Part shown: positions 8,654 to 17,589 of the stretch, piece by piece | Numbering within the stretch: position 1 is the stretch's first letter | How the letters are laid out: each line of letters begins with the position of its first letter | Source: an uncultured Oscillospiraceae bacterium | GTDB taxonomy: Bacteria; Bacillota; Clostridia; Oscillospirales; Acutalibacteraceae | Assembly: GCA_900541565.1 (NCBI GenBank) | Contig: UQKB01000001.1 | Span: 1 to 64,000, forward strand | Direction of reading: 5' to 3' | DNA: 64,000 nt | Program-made: the position numbers and the translations under genes | Notes under the pieces: model-generated | Told to the model about the DNA's origin: nothing | Seen by the model: only the letters and a program-made list of their open reading frames with translations | Database searches by the model: none

Positions 8654-9640
8654 GTGCAGGTTCGTGCGCGCACGCAGCTTTGGGAAAGTGAAAAGCTCAG
8701 CCCGTATGCGTCTTTGTCTGCAAAAAGCAAAGGGCGCGTGCGCTTTCAGGAAGAATGCCCGCTTCGCACAGTCTATCAGCGTGACCGCGACAGAATTACG
8801 CACAGTAAGGCCTTCCGCCGGTTAAAGCACAAAACACAGGTGTTTTTATCACCCGAGGGCGACCATTACCGCACACGCCTGACCCACACGCTGGAGGTTT
8901 CACAAATTGCACGAACCATAGCCAGGGCGCTTTTGCTTAACGAAGACTTAACAGAAGCCATTGCGCTGGGGCACGACCTGGGGCACACGCCGTTTGGGCA
9001 TGCGGGCGAGCGGGCGCTTGACGCGCTGAGCCCCGACGGGTTCCGGCATTATGAGCAGAGCGTGCGCGTGGTGGAAAAGCTGGAGGATTTAAACCTTACA
9101 TATGAAGTGAAAAACGGCATTTTATGCCATACAAAAGGGAAACAGGCGGATACGCTGGAAGGACAGGTTGTGCGTATTGCAGACCGCATTGGCTATATCA
9201 ACCATGATATTGACGATGCGATCCGCGCCGGCGTCATTACGGAAAGCGACATACCAAAGGAGCTTACACAAGTACTGGGCAATACCACAAGCAAACGGAT
9301 CAACACGCTGGTTTTATCTTTGGTGGAAAACAGCGCGCAGGGTGTTTTGCAGATGGACGCGACCACGCAAAGCGCGTTTGACCGGCTGCACAGCTATATG
9401 TATCAAGCCGTTTATAAAAGCCCGTATGCCAAAAAGGAAGAAAAAAAGGTGCCGGACCTGGTGGAGCGTCTGTACTGCTATTTTTTACGTCATACGGAAA
9501 AGCTGGACAGCCATTTAAGGCAGATTGCCCGCGAAGAGGGCGCGCACCGCGCGGTATGCGACTATATTGCCGCAATGACCGACCATTATGCCGTTTCCCT
9601 GTATCAGGAAATTTTTATTCCGAAAAGCTGGCATGTCTAA
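8654..9640 (+). CDS. dgt: deoxyguanosinetriphosphate triphosphohydrolase-like protein
   Basis: A 328-aa HD-superfamily enzyme. The GTG at 8654 follows a GGGGGCG site. The family signature is plain: RDRDRITHSKAFRRLKHKTQV, then HTLEV, and the HD motif GHDLGHTPFGHAGE, followed by RIADRIGYINHD. Members hydrolyse dNTPs to the nucleoside and triphosphate. It sits directly before dnaG and rpoD, a conserved gene order in Clostridia. Typical length for the short dGTPase type. Confidence 0.93.
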   Translation: MQVRARTQLWESEKLSPYASLSAKSKGRVRFQEECPLRTVYQRDRDRITHSKAFRRLKHKTQVFLSPEGDHYRTRLTHTLEVSQIARTIARALLLNEDLTEAIALGHDLGHTPFGHAGERALDALSPDGFRHYEQSVRVVEKLEDLNLTYEVKNGILCHTKGKQADTLEGQVVRIADRIGYINHDIDDAIRAGVITESDIPKELTQVLGNTTSKRINTLVLSLVENSAQGVLQMDATTQSAFDRLHSYMYQAVYKSPYAKKEEKKVPDLVERLYCYFLRHTEKLDSHLRQIAREEGAHRAVCDYIAAMTDHYAVSLYQEIFIPKSWHV

Positions 9641-9673
9641 GCAGTTTTGCATAAAGAAAAGAGGTGATGCGTT

Positions 9674-11437
9674 TTGGCCTTGCCGGACGATTTTTTGCAG
9701 GAGTTAAAACTGCGCTGCGACATAACCGACGTGGTGTCGTCCTATGTGAATTTAAAGCGAAGCGGGCGCAATATGGTTGGGCTTTGCCCGTTCCATGGGG
9801 AAAAAACGCCATCGTTTCATGTGGTTTCTGAAAATGGGTATTTTCACTGCTTTGGCTGCGGTGCAGGCGGGGACGTTATCACTTTTATTATGAAAATAGA
9901 AAATCTGGATTACATAGAAGCCGTGCGCCTGCTGGCGCAGCGCGCCGGACTGGATATGCCGGAAAACACAAATGACCAGGGCCTTTCCAATTTGCGCCGC
10001 CGCATTTACGAGGCAAACCGTGAAGCGGGGCGCTTTTATTACCGGCAGCTTTATACACAGGCCGGGCAAAATGCCTTACAGTACCTGCGCGGGCGCGCGT
10101 TGAGCGAACGAACCATTCGGCATTTTGGGCTGGGGTACAGCCCGCCGTCGCGCTTTGCACTGGTTCATCATCTGAAAAGCTGTGGGTTTAAGGATGCCGA
10201 GCTTGTGCAGGCAAATCTGGCTGTGCAGGGGAGCCGCGGCATTGCAGACCGTTTTTTTGACCGTGTTATTTTCCCTATTATTGATCTGCGCGGGAACGTG
10301 ATCGCCTTTGGCGGCCGTATTATGGGCGAGCAAAAGCCCAAGTATTTAAATACGTCGGACACGGTTGTTTTTAAAAAAAGCGCAAACCTGTTTGCGTTGA
10401 ACCTTGCAAAAAACGAAGGCAGCCGCAGGCTGATTCTGGCGGAGGGCTATATGGACGTGATTGCGCTGCACCAGGCGGGGTTTACAAATGCCGTTGCAAC
10501 GCTTGGCACGTCGCTGACACAGGAGCAGGCCACACTGATGAAGCGCTATGCCGATGAGGTTGTGATCTGTTATGATGCAGACGAGGCAGGCCAGAAAGCG
10601 GCGGCAAGGGCAATCGGCCTGTTGCGCGGCGCCGGACTTTTGATCCGCATTTTAACAGTACCGGGCGCTAAGGATCCGGACGAATTTATCCGTGAAAACG
10701 GCGACAAGGGCCCCGCAAAGTTTAAACAGCTTTTGCAGGCGTCTGGAAATGATGTGGAATATCGCCTTGCAAGGCTCAAAGAAAAGTATGACCTTGCGCA
10801 GACAGAAGGGAAGGTAGCTTACCTGACAGACGCGGCAAAGTTGCTTTCTACACTTGGCAACGAGATTGAGCGTGACGTATACGCCGGCCGTTTGAGCGAC
10901 GAGCTTGGCGTGCAGAAGGACGCGATCCGCCAGCAGATTGAAAAATACAGCAGGCGGCAGTATGTCGACCGGCAGAAAAAAGAGTTCTATAAGCTGCGTA
11001 CACAGACGTCTGCGCGGACGGATAAAATTAACCCGCAAAAGGCGGGGCATCTGCGTGCTGCAAAAGCGGAGGAAGCGCTGATCGCGTATATTATGAACAA
11101 TCCAGACGTGGCAAAGTCGGTAATCCAGCAGCTGCCGCCGGACATGCTGCTGACCGATTTTAATCGCAGAGTCTACCAGGCGCTGGCCGAAAGGATTGAA
11201 CAGGGACAAAGCGCCATGCTGATGGATATATCCGCAGACTTTTCCAGTGAGGAAAACGCCGCGATTGCAGAAATACTTTCCAGGTATACCGCGCAGGCGG
11301 CAACGCCGCAGGCTGCGCAGGAATACATAAATACGATTTTATCAGAGCATGATAAGGTCAGCGTAAAACAGCTTGAAATGGCAGATCCATCCGATATAAA
11401 CAGGTATTTGGAAAAGCTGAGAAAAGCAAAACAATAA
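9674..11437 (+). CDS. dnaG: DNA primase
   Basis: A 587-aa primase that makes RNA primers for replication. TTG start at 9674 after AGAGGTGAT. The N-terminal zinc-binding domain has CPFHGEKTPSF and CFGCGAGGD. The catalytic core holds the Toprim motifs AEGYMDVIALHQAG and CYDADEAGQKAA, with the FGGRI motif before. The C-terminal region (about 440-587) is the helicase-interacting domain. Lies between dgt and rpoD with short spacers. Confidence 0.97.
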   Translation: MALPDDFLQELKLRCDITDVVSSYVNLKRSGRNMVGLCPFHGEKTPSFHVVSENGYFHCFGCGAGGDVITFIMKIENLDYIEAVRLLAQRAGLDMPENTNDQGLSNLRRRIYEANREAGRFYYRQLYTQAGQNALQYLRGRALSERTIRHFGLGYSPPSRFALVHHLKSCGFKDAELVQANLAVQGSRGIADRFFDRVIFPIIDLRGNVIAFGGRIMGEQKPKYLNTSDTVVFKKSANLFALNLAKNEGSRRLILAEGYMDVIALHQAGFTNAVATLGTSLTQEQATLMKRYADEVVICYDADEAGQKAAARAIGLLRGAGLLIRILTVPGAKDPDEFIRENGDKGPAKFKQLLQASGNDVEYRLARLKEKYDLAQTEGKVAYLTDAAKLLSTLGNEIERDVYAGRLSDELGVQKDAIRQQIEKYSRRQYVDRQKKEFYKLRTQTSARTDKINPQKAGHLRAAKAEEALIAYIMNNPDVAKSVIQQLPPDMLLTDFNRRVYQALAERIEQGQSAMLMDISADFSSEENAAIAEILSRYTAQAATPQAAQEYINTILSEHDKVSVKQLEMADPSDINRYLEKLRKAKQ

Positions 11438-11478
11438 CAGGAAATGCACTTGTGTAAAATGAAAGGAATGGGGTTTAT

Positions 11479-12576
11479 ATGTCAGTCATGCCGCCACCGG
11501 ATAAGAAAACGGTGATGAAGGAGCTTACAGAGCAGGGAAAAGCCAAAGGCCATCTTAGTACAAAGGAAATTTTGGACGCCATTGGAGAAATTGACTTTGA
11601 CCCGGAGCAGCTCGAAAAGTTTTATGATTCGCTGGAAACCATGGGCGTAGAAATTGTGGAAGATTTTGAAGATATTCCGCTGGATGATATTGAAATTGCC
11701 GTTACGGGCAGCGCTTCCGCGCAGGAGGAAGCCGGAGCGGAAAATATTGCGATTGACGACCCCGTTAAGGTGTACCTGAAAGAGATCGGTAGAGTGCCGC
11801 TTTTAACGCCGGAAGAAGAAATTGACCTTGCTATTCGCATTTCAGAAGGCGACGCTATGGCGAAAAAACGTCTGTCAGAGGCCAATTTACGTCTGGTTGT
11901 CAGTATCGCAAAGCGCTATCTGGGAAGAGGCATGCAGTTTCTTGACCTGATCCAGGAAGGGAATCTGGGCCTGATCAAGGCAGTTGAAAAGTTTGATTAC
12001 ACAAAAGGCTTTAAATTTTCCACTTATGCAACCTGGTGGATCCGCCAGGCTATTACAAGGGCCATTGCCGACCAGGCAAGAACGATCCGAATCCCGGTGC
12101 ATATGGTGGAAACCATTAATAAAGTCAAAAAAGTTTCCAGCCAGCTTTTGCATACCAACGGGCATGAGCCCACGGCCGATGAAATTGCCAAAGAGCTTGA
12201 CATGCCGGTAGAAAAGGTCCGGGAGATCATGCGTGTAGCCCAGGAGCCGGTTTCTTTGGAAACGCCGATTGGCGAAGAGGAGGACAGCCATCTGGGTGAC
12301 TTTATCCCGGACGACGATGCCCCCGCACCGGCGGATGCGGCTTCGCATATGCTTTTGAAGGAGCAGCTTTCTGAAGTGCTTGACACGCTTACACCGCGGG
12401 AGGAAAAGGTACTGCGGCTGCGCTTTGGCCTGGAAGACGGGCGTTCCCGCACATTAGAAGAGGTTGGACGGGAGTTCAACGTAACCAGGGAGCGTATCCG
12501 CCAGATTGAGGCAAAGGCTTTAAGAAAGCTACGCCATCCCAGCAGGAGCAAAAAGCTCAAGGATTTTCTGGACTGA
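11479..12576 (+). CDS. rpoD: RNA polymerase primary sigma factor
   Basis: A 365-aa sigma-70 (SigA). It has a reduced acidic region 1.1 (residues 1-85), region 1.2 ([17 protein letters not shown]), region 2 ([20 protein letters not shown], which binds -10), region 3, and region 4 with helix-turn-helix [22 protein letters not shown] for -35 recognition. Length is standard for Firmicutes. Downstream of dnaG, probably same transcript. Confidence 0.98.
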   Translation: MSVMPPPDKKTVMKELTEQGKAKGHLSTKEILDAIGEIDFDPEQLEKFYDSLETMGVEIVEDFEDIPLDDIEIAVTGSASAQEEAGAENIAIDDPVKVYLKEIGRVPLLTPEEEIDLAIRISEGDAMAKKRLSEANLRLVVSIAKRYLGRGMQFLDLIQEGNLGLIKAVEKFDYTKGFKFSTYATWWIRQAITRAIADQARTIRIPVHMVETINKVKKVSSQLLHTNGHEPTADEIAKELDMPVEKVREIMRVAQEPVSLETPIGEEEDSHLGDFIPDDDAPAPADAASHMLLKEQLSEVLDTLTPREEKVLRLRFGLEDGRSRTLEEVGREFNVTRERIRQIEAKALRKLRHPSRSKKLKDFLD

Positions 12577-12626
12577 TTTTCTTTGTTTTGCAGACCTGCG
12601 TGTTTGTATAAAGGCGGTGATACAAA

Positions 12627-13052
12627 ATGTTTTCTATACAAGAAACAAACGATATACTGGATGAAATAGCAGATTCCATTCCCTATGAGCTTTATCGGGA
12701 ACTAAACGGCGGCATTGTGCTTTTGCCGGAGGCAAAATTACACCCCAAAGCGGTCGATAACGATTTGTACATAATGGGGGAATACCACAGCTCGCTTGCA
12801 ATGGGAAGATATATCAAAATTTATTACGGTTCCTTTTGCAAGGTATACGGGCATGTGTCCAAGGAGCAATATACCGAACGTCTGCGCAAGGTGTTGCTGC
12901 ATGAGCTGCGTCATCACAATGAATCTTTGGCAGGATATGAGGACCTGATTTTGTACGATGAGGATACGATTGCAAATTATTTAAAGCGTAAGGAGGCGCA
13001 GAAGCAGGCGCGCCTTGCACGGGAAGAACGGCAGAAAAAGAAAAAAGCATAA
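12627..13052 (+). CDS. minimal zincin-like metallopeptidase family protein
   Basis: A 141-aa cytoplasmic protein. The key feature is HELRHHNESLAG (about residues 91-102), which resembles the HExxH zinc site of small zincin-like proteins but with Arg-His in the usual x positions. A conserved early segment reads DEIADSIPYELYRELNGGIVLLPEA. The C-terminus is strongly basic (RKEAQKQARLAREERQKKKKA) and might bind nucleic acid. No signal peptide. GGCGGTGAT precedes the ATG. A minimal peptidase is the best guess; activity is unproven. Confidence 0.65.
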   Translation: MFSIQETNDILDEIADSIPYELYRELNGGIVLLPEAKLHPKAVDNDLYIMGEYHSSLAMGRYIKIYYGSFCKVYGHVSKEQYTERLRKVLLHELRHHNESLAGYEDLILYDEDTIANYLKRKEAQKQARLAREERQKKKKA

Positions 13053-13053
13053 A

Positions 13054-13090
13054 AAGATGGGCCCCGGTACGTTTCACCGGGGCCCATCTT
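13054..13090 (-). terminator. terminator of the MATE gene
   Basis: A perfect 15-bp stem (AAGATGGGCCCCGGT with its complement) around a 7-base loop. The T-tract TTTTT lies on the minus strand, so it mainly stops the MATE transcript, though it lies between convergent genes. Confidence 0.85.
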
Positions 13091-13111
13091 ATATCCTATA
13101 TAGCTGTTTTT

Positions 13112-14437
13112 CTACGCAAGCCGCTTTAAACGCCATTTTCCTGTTTTCCATCGCCACAGCATCAGTACGCCGCGGAAGCATTCGTCCGCCGCAAAGGCAA
13201 TCCAAAGCCCGTTTAGGCCCATACCCAATACGACAGCCAGCACATACCCGCACAGTGTGCTTAGGATCCACATTGAAAAAATCGCAACGCCCGTGGGGAA
13301 GATGACATCCCCTGCGCCGCGCAAGCTGCTGATGATGATAATGTTGCTGGTACGCCCTGCCTCTACAAAAATGTTCAGGATAATCAAAATGGCGCCTGCA
13401 GAGATAACGGTGGGATCCTTTGTAAACAGCGCCATCAGCTGGTAACGCAGCAGAATCCCCAATAAGGACAGCGACATGCTGATGATAAACGCAGTGGAAA
13501 ACGCCCGCAAGCCCTGTTTGTATGCGCCGTCAAAATCACGCGCACCAACCTTATGGCCAACCAGAATTTGCGCACCCTGCCCGATGGACACGGTAAAAAT
13601 GTAAAAAAACATGGCAATATTCGACACATAGGTTTTCGTGATCAGCTCTGTCTGTGTTAGAAAATTGAGTACAATGGCTGTGACCACAAGCTGGGACAGA
13701 TTATAGTTAAAGGATTCAAAGGCGGACGGAATACCGATTTTTAAAAGAGAAAGCATGTCTTTACCGGGGAACGGACGCAAAAGCTTGAATATTTTTGGCC
13801 TTTCTATGCGTTTAAACAGAATGATCAAAAGCACAATAACGCCAACAATGCGGCTAAAGCTGGTGGCGATGGCAACGCCCCGAATACCCAGCTTTGGAAA
13901 TCCAAGCAGCCCTAAAACAAACACCACGTCAAAAAATGTGTTGATTATATTCATTACAACGGTTACGTACATGGTAACGCGCGTAAAACCGTGATTGCGG
14001 ATGATGACGGAAATCGTCCCCAAAAGCGCCTGTGTAAACAAAAACGCGCCGACAATCAACAGGTATTCTGCACCATAATCGAGAATTTTCCCCTGCGCGC
14101 CCATAAACTGAAGCACCGGGCGGCTAAATATAACAAGCAGCACACTGATCAAAATGCCCAAAATCAGGTTAAAAACAATGGAAAGTGCGGCAATGCGCGA
14201 CGCATGCTCGCGTTTGTTTGCACCCAATGCCTGGGAGATCAGCACTGCGCTGGCGCCGGATATAACGGTAAATACCAGCGTGCAAAGGTTGACCGCCTGG
14301 TTTGCCGCGCTTGCAGCGGAAGCGGCAAGGTCGTCGTATTTGCTCAGGACAAATACGTCTATGAATCCCAAAAACATAAACAGAGCCGTTTCTATGAAAA
14401 TAGGCCAGGATAGATTGAAAAGCGTCATTTTTTTCAT
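13112..14437 (-). CDS. MATE family efflux transporter
   Basis: A 441-aa polytopic protein with about 12 membrane segments, in two similar halves, of the MatE/DinF type. Marker stretches include SQALGANKR in the first half and the matching GHKVGARDFDGA in the second. Family members export drugs or cationic metabolites with Na+ or H+ antiport. It diverges from a PadR regulator; the shared promoter region holds an inverted repeat next to its -35 box, so PadR control is likely (inference). Confidence 0.93.
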   Translation of the reverse strand: MKKMTLFNLSWPIFIETALFMFLGFIDVFVLSKYDDLAASAASAANQAVNLCTLVFTVISGASAVLISQALGANKREHASRIAALSIVFNLILGILISVLLVIFSRPVLQFMGAQGKILDYGAEYLLIVGAFLFTQALLGTISVIIRNHGFTRVTMYVTVVMNIINTFFDVVFVLGLLGFPKLGIRGVAIATSFSRIVGVIVLLIILFKRIERPKIFKLLRPFPGKDMLSLLKIGIPSAFESFNYNLSQLVVTAIVLNFLTQTELITKTYVSNIAMFFYIFTVSIGQGAQILVGHKVGARDFDGAYKQGLRAFSTAFIISMSLSLLGILLRYQLMALFTKDPTVISAGAILIILNIFVEAGRTSNIIIISSLRGAGDVIFPTGVAIFSMWILSTLCGYVLAVVLGMGLNGLWIAFAADECFRGVLMLWRWKTGKWRLKRLA

Positions 14438-14471
14438 ACTTGGGCCCCCTTTTTATTGCAATATGACACTC

Positions 14472-14500
14472 ATTTTAGTGACGCGAATAGTAAATGTCAA
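14472..14500 (-). promoter_or_regulatory. promoter of the MATE gene
   Basis: Minus strand TTGACA, 17 bases, TAAAAT. The -35 box abuts the inverted repeat at 14501-14540. Confidence 0.65.
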
Positions 14501-14540
14501 CACACTTTTAAATTTTTTTTTAATTTTTTTTAAAAGTGTG
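14501..14540. promoter_or_regulatory. inverted repeat, candidate PadR operator
   Basis: CACACTTTTAAA and its perfect complement TTTAAAAGTGTG are separated by 16 AT bases. It lies between the two divergent promoters. Outer copies ATGACAC (14463) and GTGTCAT (about 14538) extend the symmetry. Position and symmetry suit an operator for the divergent PadR regulator. Confidence 0.45.
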
Positions 14541-14550
14541 TCATTTATTG

Positions 14551-14579
14551 TTGTTTTTTTAAAATATATACGCTATAAT
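14551..14579 (+). promoter_or_regulatory. promoter of the padR-type gene
   Basis: TTGTTT, 17 bases, TATAAT, about 85 bases before the ATG at 14666. Confidence 0.55.
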
Positions 14580-14665
14580 ATTACTGGCTATATAAACCCG
14601 TCGTTGATGGTAAAGACTACGGTGCGTTTATGTATGTTGAATCTTGAAAAAGGAGGCTGGGAAAA

Positions 14666-15013
14666 ATGGGTATTTCTGAAAACCTGAAAAAAGGCACGTC
14701 CGAGATGTTGATCCTTTTCCTGCTGGAAAAAGAAGACATGTACGGCTATCAGCTTGCTCAGGAATTAAGAGAGCGCAGCGAGGGCTATTTTGTCATGCCC
14801 GAAGGTTCCTTGTATCCTACGCTGTACCGCCTGATTGAAAAGGGTGTTATTACAGACAGACAGGAAATCGTTGGGAAAAGGCTGCGCAAGTACTACCATT
14901 TGGAGGCGGCTGGCAAGGAGTATTTAAAATCTATTGTTGCCGAATACCGCTCCATTAACCTCGGCATTCAAAAGGTGCTGGGTGAAAATCTGCTGAAAGA
15001 TATTTCAGGCTGA
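14666..15013 (+). CDS. PadR family transcriptional regulator
   Basis: A 115-aa winged-helix repressor. The PadR core is clear: YGYQLAQELRERS, then EGSLYPTLYRLIEKG and RKYYHLEAAGKEY. AAAAAGGAGG precedes the ATG. Divergent from the MATE exporter, the usual arrangement for PadR-controlled efflux pumps, in which ligand binding releases repression. Confidence 0.93.
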   Translation: MGISENLKKGTSEMLILFLLEKEDMYGYQLAQELRERSEGYFVMPEGSLYPTLYRLIEKGVITDRQEIVGKRLRKYYHLEAAGKEYLKSIVAEYRSINLGIQKVLGENLLKDISG

Positions 15014-15032
15014 TTTGGGGTAGCACAAAAAA

Positions 15033-15078
15033 GCCGCTGAACACAAGAAGGAGTTTTCTTGTTGTTCGGCGGCTCTTT
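15033..15078 (+). terminator. terminator after padR
   Basis: A long stem pairs GCCGCTGAAC with GTTCGGCGGC and CAAGAA with TTCTTG, with a small internal bulge, followed by TCTTTTG. Confidence 0.8.
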
Positions 15079-15111
15079 TGTATTTAAACTTTAAACAAAT
15101 TTGTCTTCTGT

Positions 15112-16728
15112 TCAAATGGGAACGTAAATGGTCATATTTTCATCCTCGTACTGTATCCTGTAAGCATGGGTGCGGACAAATTCTTCAATAATCAGCTGTT
15201 TTTCCGATTTTTCAGTAATCACATGCCTTTGATAGCTATAAGTATCTACCTTTGGCAGCAATACAATAGGGAGCTGCGCTTTATCGTGCTGCGCATACAG
15301 GTCATTTTGCAGGTGTTCTTTTGGATAAGAATCAAAATTTATGCCGCATCTGTTCAGATACGGTATCTTATCAGTCAGGTAATGGATTCCGTCGGCTCCG
15401 TAAATAATCATATATGGGTTGGGAATTTCGGATAGCTCCCGAATTGCGGTGTTGCAGAATTCCGCCCGAAATGAAGAAGTGAAAATACCGCGCATCTTTT
15501 CAGACTGTATGGAAGAGGTAATCTGCAAACGGTTAGAAGGTTCCATAAACGCGCCGCTTAAAACCACAAGATTAAACGCAAAAGCTGCAAGCAGCAAGAC
15601 GGCGCCGCCTTTCAGCATGAGCATTTGTGCTTTATTTTTTAGTTTCAATTGTTTGTATATATAATAAATTATATAAAAGGCAAGCGGAGCAAGCACAAAA
15701 AGGCCCAGCTTTGCATGGCTGATTTTTGTGTTGGAGCCGATACACGGCATTGCGGCAACCAGTGTGCCAAAGATAAACAGTAATGCAAACAACGGTTCAA
15801 GATTTTTATTTTGTAGAAAATAGACGGACCCTATGTACGTTATGATACCAAAAGACAAAACAACCGCTTGCGTGTCAAAAGATTTAGCCAGATAGAAAGC
15901 ACAGGCCAAAAACATGCAGATATTTATGCCGTAGGCAATTCTTCTTGCTGCCGCGTTTTCTATTTTAACAGCAAATAAAGTGGACACGGCGCAGGCCAGA
16001 ACCAACACATATGGAAATGTATTGGCTAAGGCCTGTAAAATGCCGGTAATGTACCCATGCAGCAGTTGTAACAGCTCGTAACTTCCGGTGCTGCCGGACT
16101 GTATGCTAAAAAAACTGACCGAAGCAGGTGAAAAAAGGTCTATACACCACACAATGACAACGCTTGCACCGACGGCAAGCGCTATGCCAAGCAGAAACAT
16201 AAGCGTTTGCTTAAAAAATAAAGAAGCTTTTTGGTGTTTTACAATATTCCAATACAAAATAGCCGCAATAAATAAGAGAAACATGACGTTCGGAAAGCGA
16301 AAGAAAATGCTAAAACCGGCTATAAGCCCACCTGGCAGAAAGAATACCAGTTTGTTTTTTGTTAAGCCGTTAAACAGAAAAAATGCACACAGTATAGCCA
16401 AAAAGACGGTTTTTGTGTTGTAGTTTGCAATGTGGATAAAATTCATTGCAAATAAAACGGATAACAAAATTCCCAGAAGAGCCACCGTTTTTGGTACAAG
16501 CGTTACAACTATTTTATAAGCAAAAAATGCAGAAAAAAGAATGGTACATACGTTTAACAGATATAAAGAGCTCAGGCCCATAAATCCAAAGACCTGATAA
16601 AATAGATAATCAAACAGTCTGGAAAAAAACTGAGAGGTAGTTGTTTCAGCAGAATAATCCAGAAAATGTGCTGCGTTTTGCGCATGATAGCCGGTGTCGT
16701 TCAGGTCGAACCCCTGCATTGCTATCAA
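15112..16728 (-). CDS. polytopic membrane protein, possible GT39-like glycosyltransferase (5' end frameshifted)
   Basis: At least 538 aa from TTG 16728, with about 12 hydrophobic segments. An early acidic FDLNDTGYHAQ stretch in the first extracellular loop, a long membrane body and a C-terminal soluble region suggest a GT-C/GT39-like lipid-sugar-dependent transferase or related surface-polymer protein. I cannot assign it firmly. The frame stays open upstream of 16728 and encodes a hydrophobic anchor (FLIVAIILLPIL), but has no ATG or good start. A proper ATG with AAGGGG lies at 16807 in another frame; an 8-T run at 16757-16764 could join them by a one-base slip. The true gene is therefore probably 15112-16807. 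Confidence 0.7.
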   Translation of the reverse strand: MIAMQGFDLNDTGYHAQNAAHFLDYSAETTTSQFFSRLFDYLFYQVFGFMGLSSLYLLNVCTILFSAFFAYKIVVTLVPKTVALLGILLSVLFAMNFIHIANYNTKTVFLAILCAFFLFNGLTKNKLVFFLPGGLIAGFSIFFRFPNVMFLLFIAAILYWNIVKHQKASLFFKQTLMFLLGIALAVGASVVIVWCIDLFSPASVSFFSIQSGSTGSYELLQLLHGYITGILQALANTFPYVLVLACAVSTLFAVKIENAAARRIAYGINICMFLACAFYLAKSFDTQAVVLSFGIITYIGSVYFLQNKNLEPLFALLFIFGTLVAAMPCIGSNTKISHAKLGLFVLAPLAFYIIYYIYKQLKLKNKAQMLMLKGGAVLLLAAFAFNLVVLSGAFMEPSNRLQITSSIQSEKMRGIFTSSFRAEFCNTAIRELSEIPNPYMIIYGADGIHYLTDKIPYLNRCGINFDSYPKEHLQNDLYAQHDKAQLPIVLLPKVDTYSYQRHVITEKSEKQLIIEEFVRTHAYRIQYEDENMTIYVPI

Positions 16729-16845
16729 AATAGGTAAAAGGATAATAGCGACAATTAAAAAAAATGTCCATTTTCTTCCGTTTGGCTTTGGTTATGTTTA
16801 ATCCCATGGTTCCCCTTGTACCCCCTTAAAATGAAAACGCGCGCC

Positions 16846-17391
16846 TTATCCGTTGCTTTGCATTTTAAACAGGCGGTCTGCAAGGCGCGTGCGTTCTAAA
16901 AGCGCTGTAAGCGGCAGCCCCAGCACAATACAAACGCCCAGTTCCCCCAGCGCTACAAGCCCTGCCTGCAAAAGGAAGCTTGTTATGTGGAATGTGCCCG
17001 CTATAAAAAATATCTCGATTTCCAGCCCGATGATCACACCGTTAAACAAAGCGGGCATAAGTGCTGCAAGGATTGGCAACCCCTTTATGCGGATGTGGCG
17101 CATTCTGTACATGCAAATCGCACAGAGCAGGGTGGCAAGCGAACCGCAAAAAATATCTATGGGCAGGGCACCCAGGCTTACTAAATTTGCAAGCGCACAT
17201 CCGACCGTAAGGCCGGGGATTGCAGCGGGTGTAAAAAGAGCAAGCATGGTCAGCGCTTCTGAAAAGCGAAATTGCACAGCCATAGAGGTTGTTCCCGGAA
17301 GAAAAAGCTCCTGTGCATAGGTCAGTACGGTGTACAGTGCCGCTATTACCGCGGCTTGCGCCAGATAAAGCGCATTTTTGTTTTTTGACAT
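16846..17391 (-). CDS. queT: QueT-type transporter (queuosine precursor)
   Basis: A 181-aa membrane protein with about five or six membrane segments. I started at ATG 17391, 6 bases after CGGAGGG. The open frame begins upstream, but that part covers the riboswitch. The N-terminal AQAAVIAALYTVLTY and the FRFSEALTMLALF segment are typical of the QueT family, predicted S components of ECF transporters that import a queuosine precursor such as preQ1 or preQ0. A preQ1-I riboswitch in its leader supports the assignment strongly. The other ECF subunits are not in this window. Confidence 0.9.
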   Translation of the reverse strand: MSKNKNALYLAQAAVIAALYTVLTYAQELFLPGTTSMAVQFRFSEALTMLALFTPAAIPGLTVGCALANLVSLGALPIDIFCGSLATLLCAICMYRMRHIRIKGLPILAALMPALFNGVIIGLEIEIFFIAGTFHITSFLLQAGLVALGELGVCIVLGLPLTALLERTRLADRLFKMQSNG

Positions 17392-17397
17392 AAAAAT

Positions 17398-17438
17398 CCC
17401 TCCGTAGTTTTGTTTTAAGTCTGGATGTTGCGACAGAC
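17398..17438 (-). promoter_or_regulatory. preQ1-I riboswitch of queT
   Basis: The minus strand reads GTCTG, TCGCAACATC, CAGAC, then TTAAAACAAAACTACGGAGG. This matches the class I preQ1 aptamer: a short P1 hairpin, a C-rich loop, an A-rich tail and 3' bases that form P2 and contain the ribosome binding site. It strongly resembles the Thermoanaerobacter tengcongensis aptamer. Ligand binding should hide GGAGG and lower QueT synthesis when preQ1 is plentiful. Confidence 0.85.
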
Positions 17439-17511
17439 CGCGCCAAAGCGCAATAATAAGCATACAACACAACGGCGTATTTTGCAAGTCCACCGTATAA
17501 AAAGGCGCACA

Positions 17512-17551
17512 AACCGAAACCGCCGCCCCATATGGGACGGCGGCTCCGGTT
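17512..17551 (-). terminator. terminator of the HPr-like gene
   Basis: A very strong GC stem (AACCGGAGCCGCCGTCCC with a near complement) around an ATAT loop. The T-tail on the minus strand is weak and displaced (CCTTTTT further on), so termination may be partial. Confidence 0.6.
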
Positions 17552-17589
17552 AGGATTTCTTGAAATAATGGTAAAACAAAATGTGAGAA

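Noticed and set aside
17392..17493. Longer N-terminus for QueT
   Set aside because: The extension is the riboswitch read as protein; the ATG at 17391 has the ribosome binding site.
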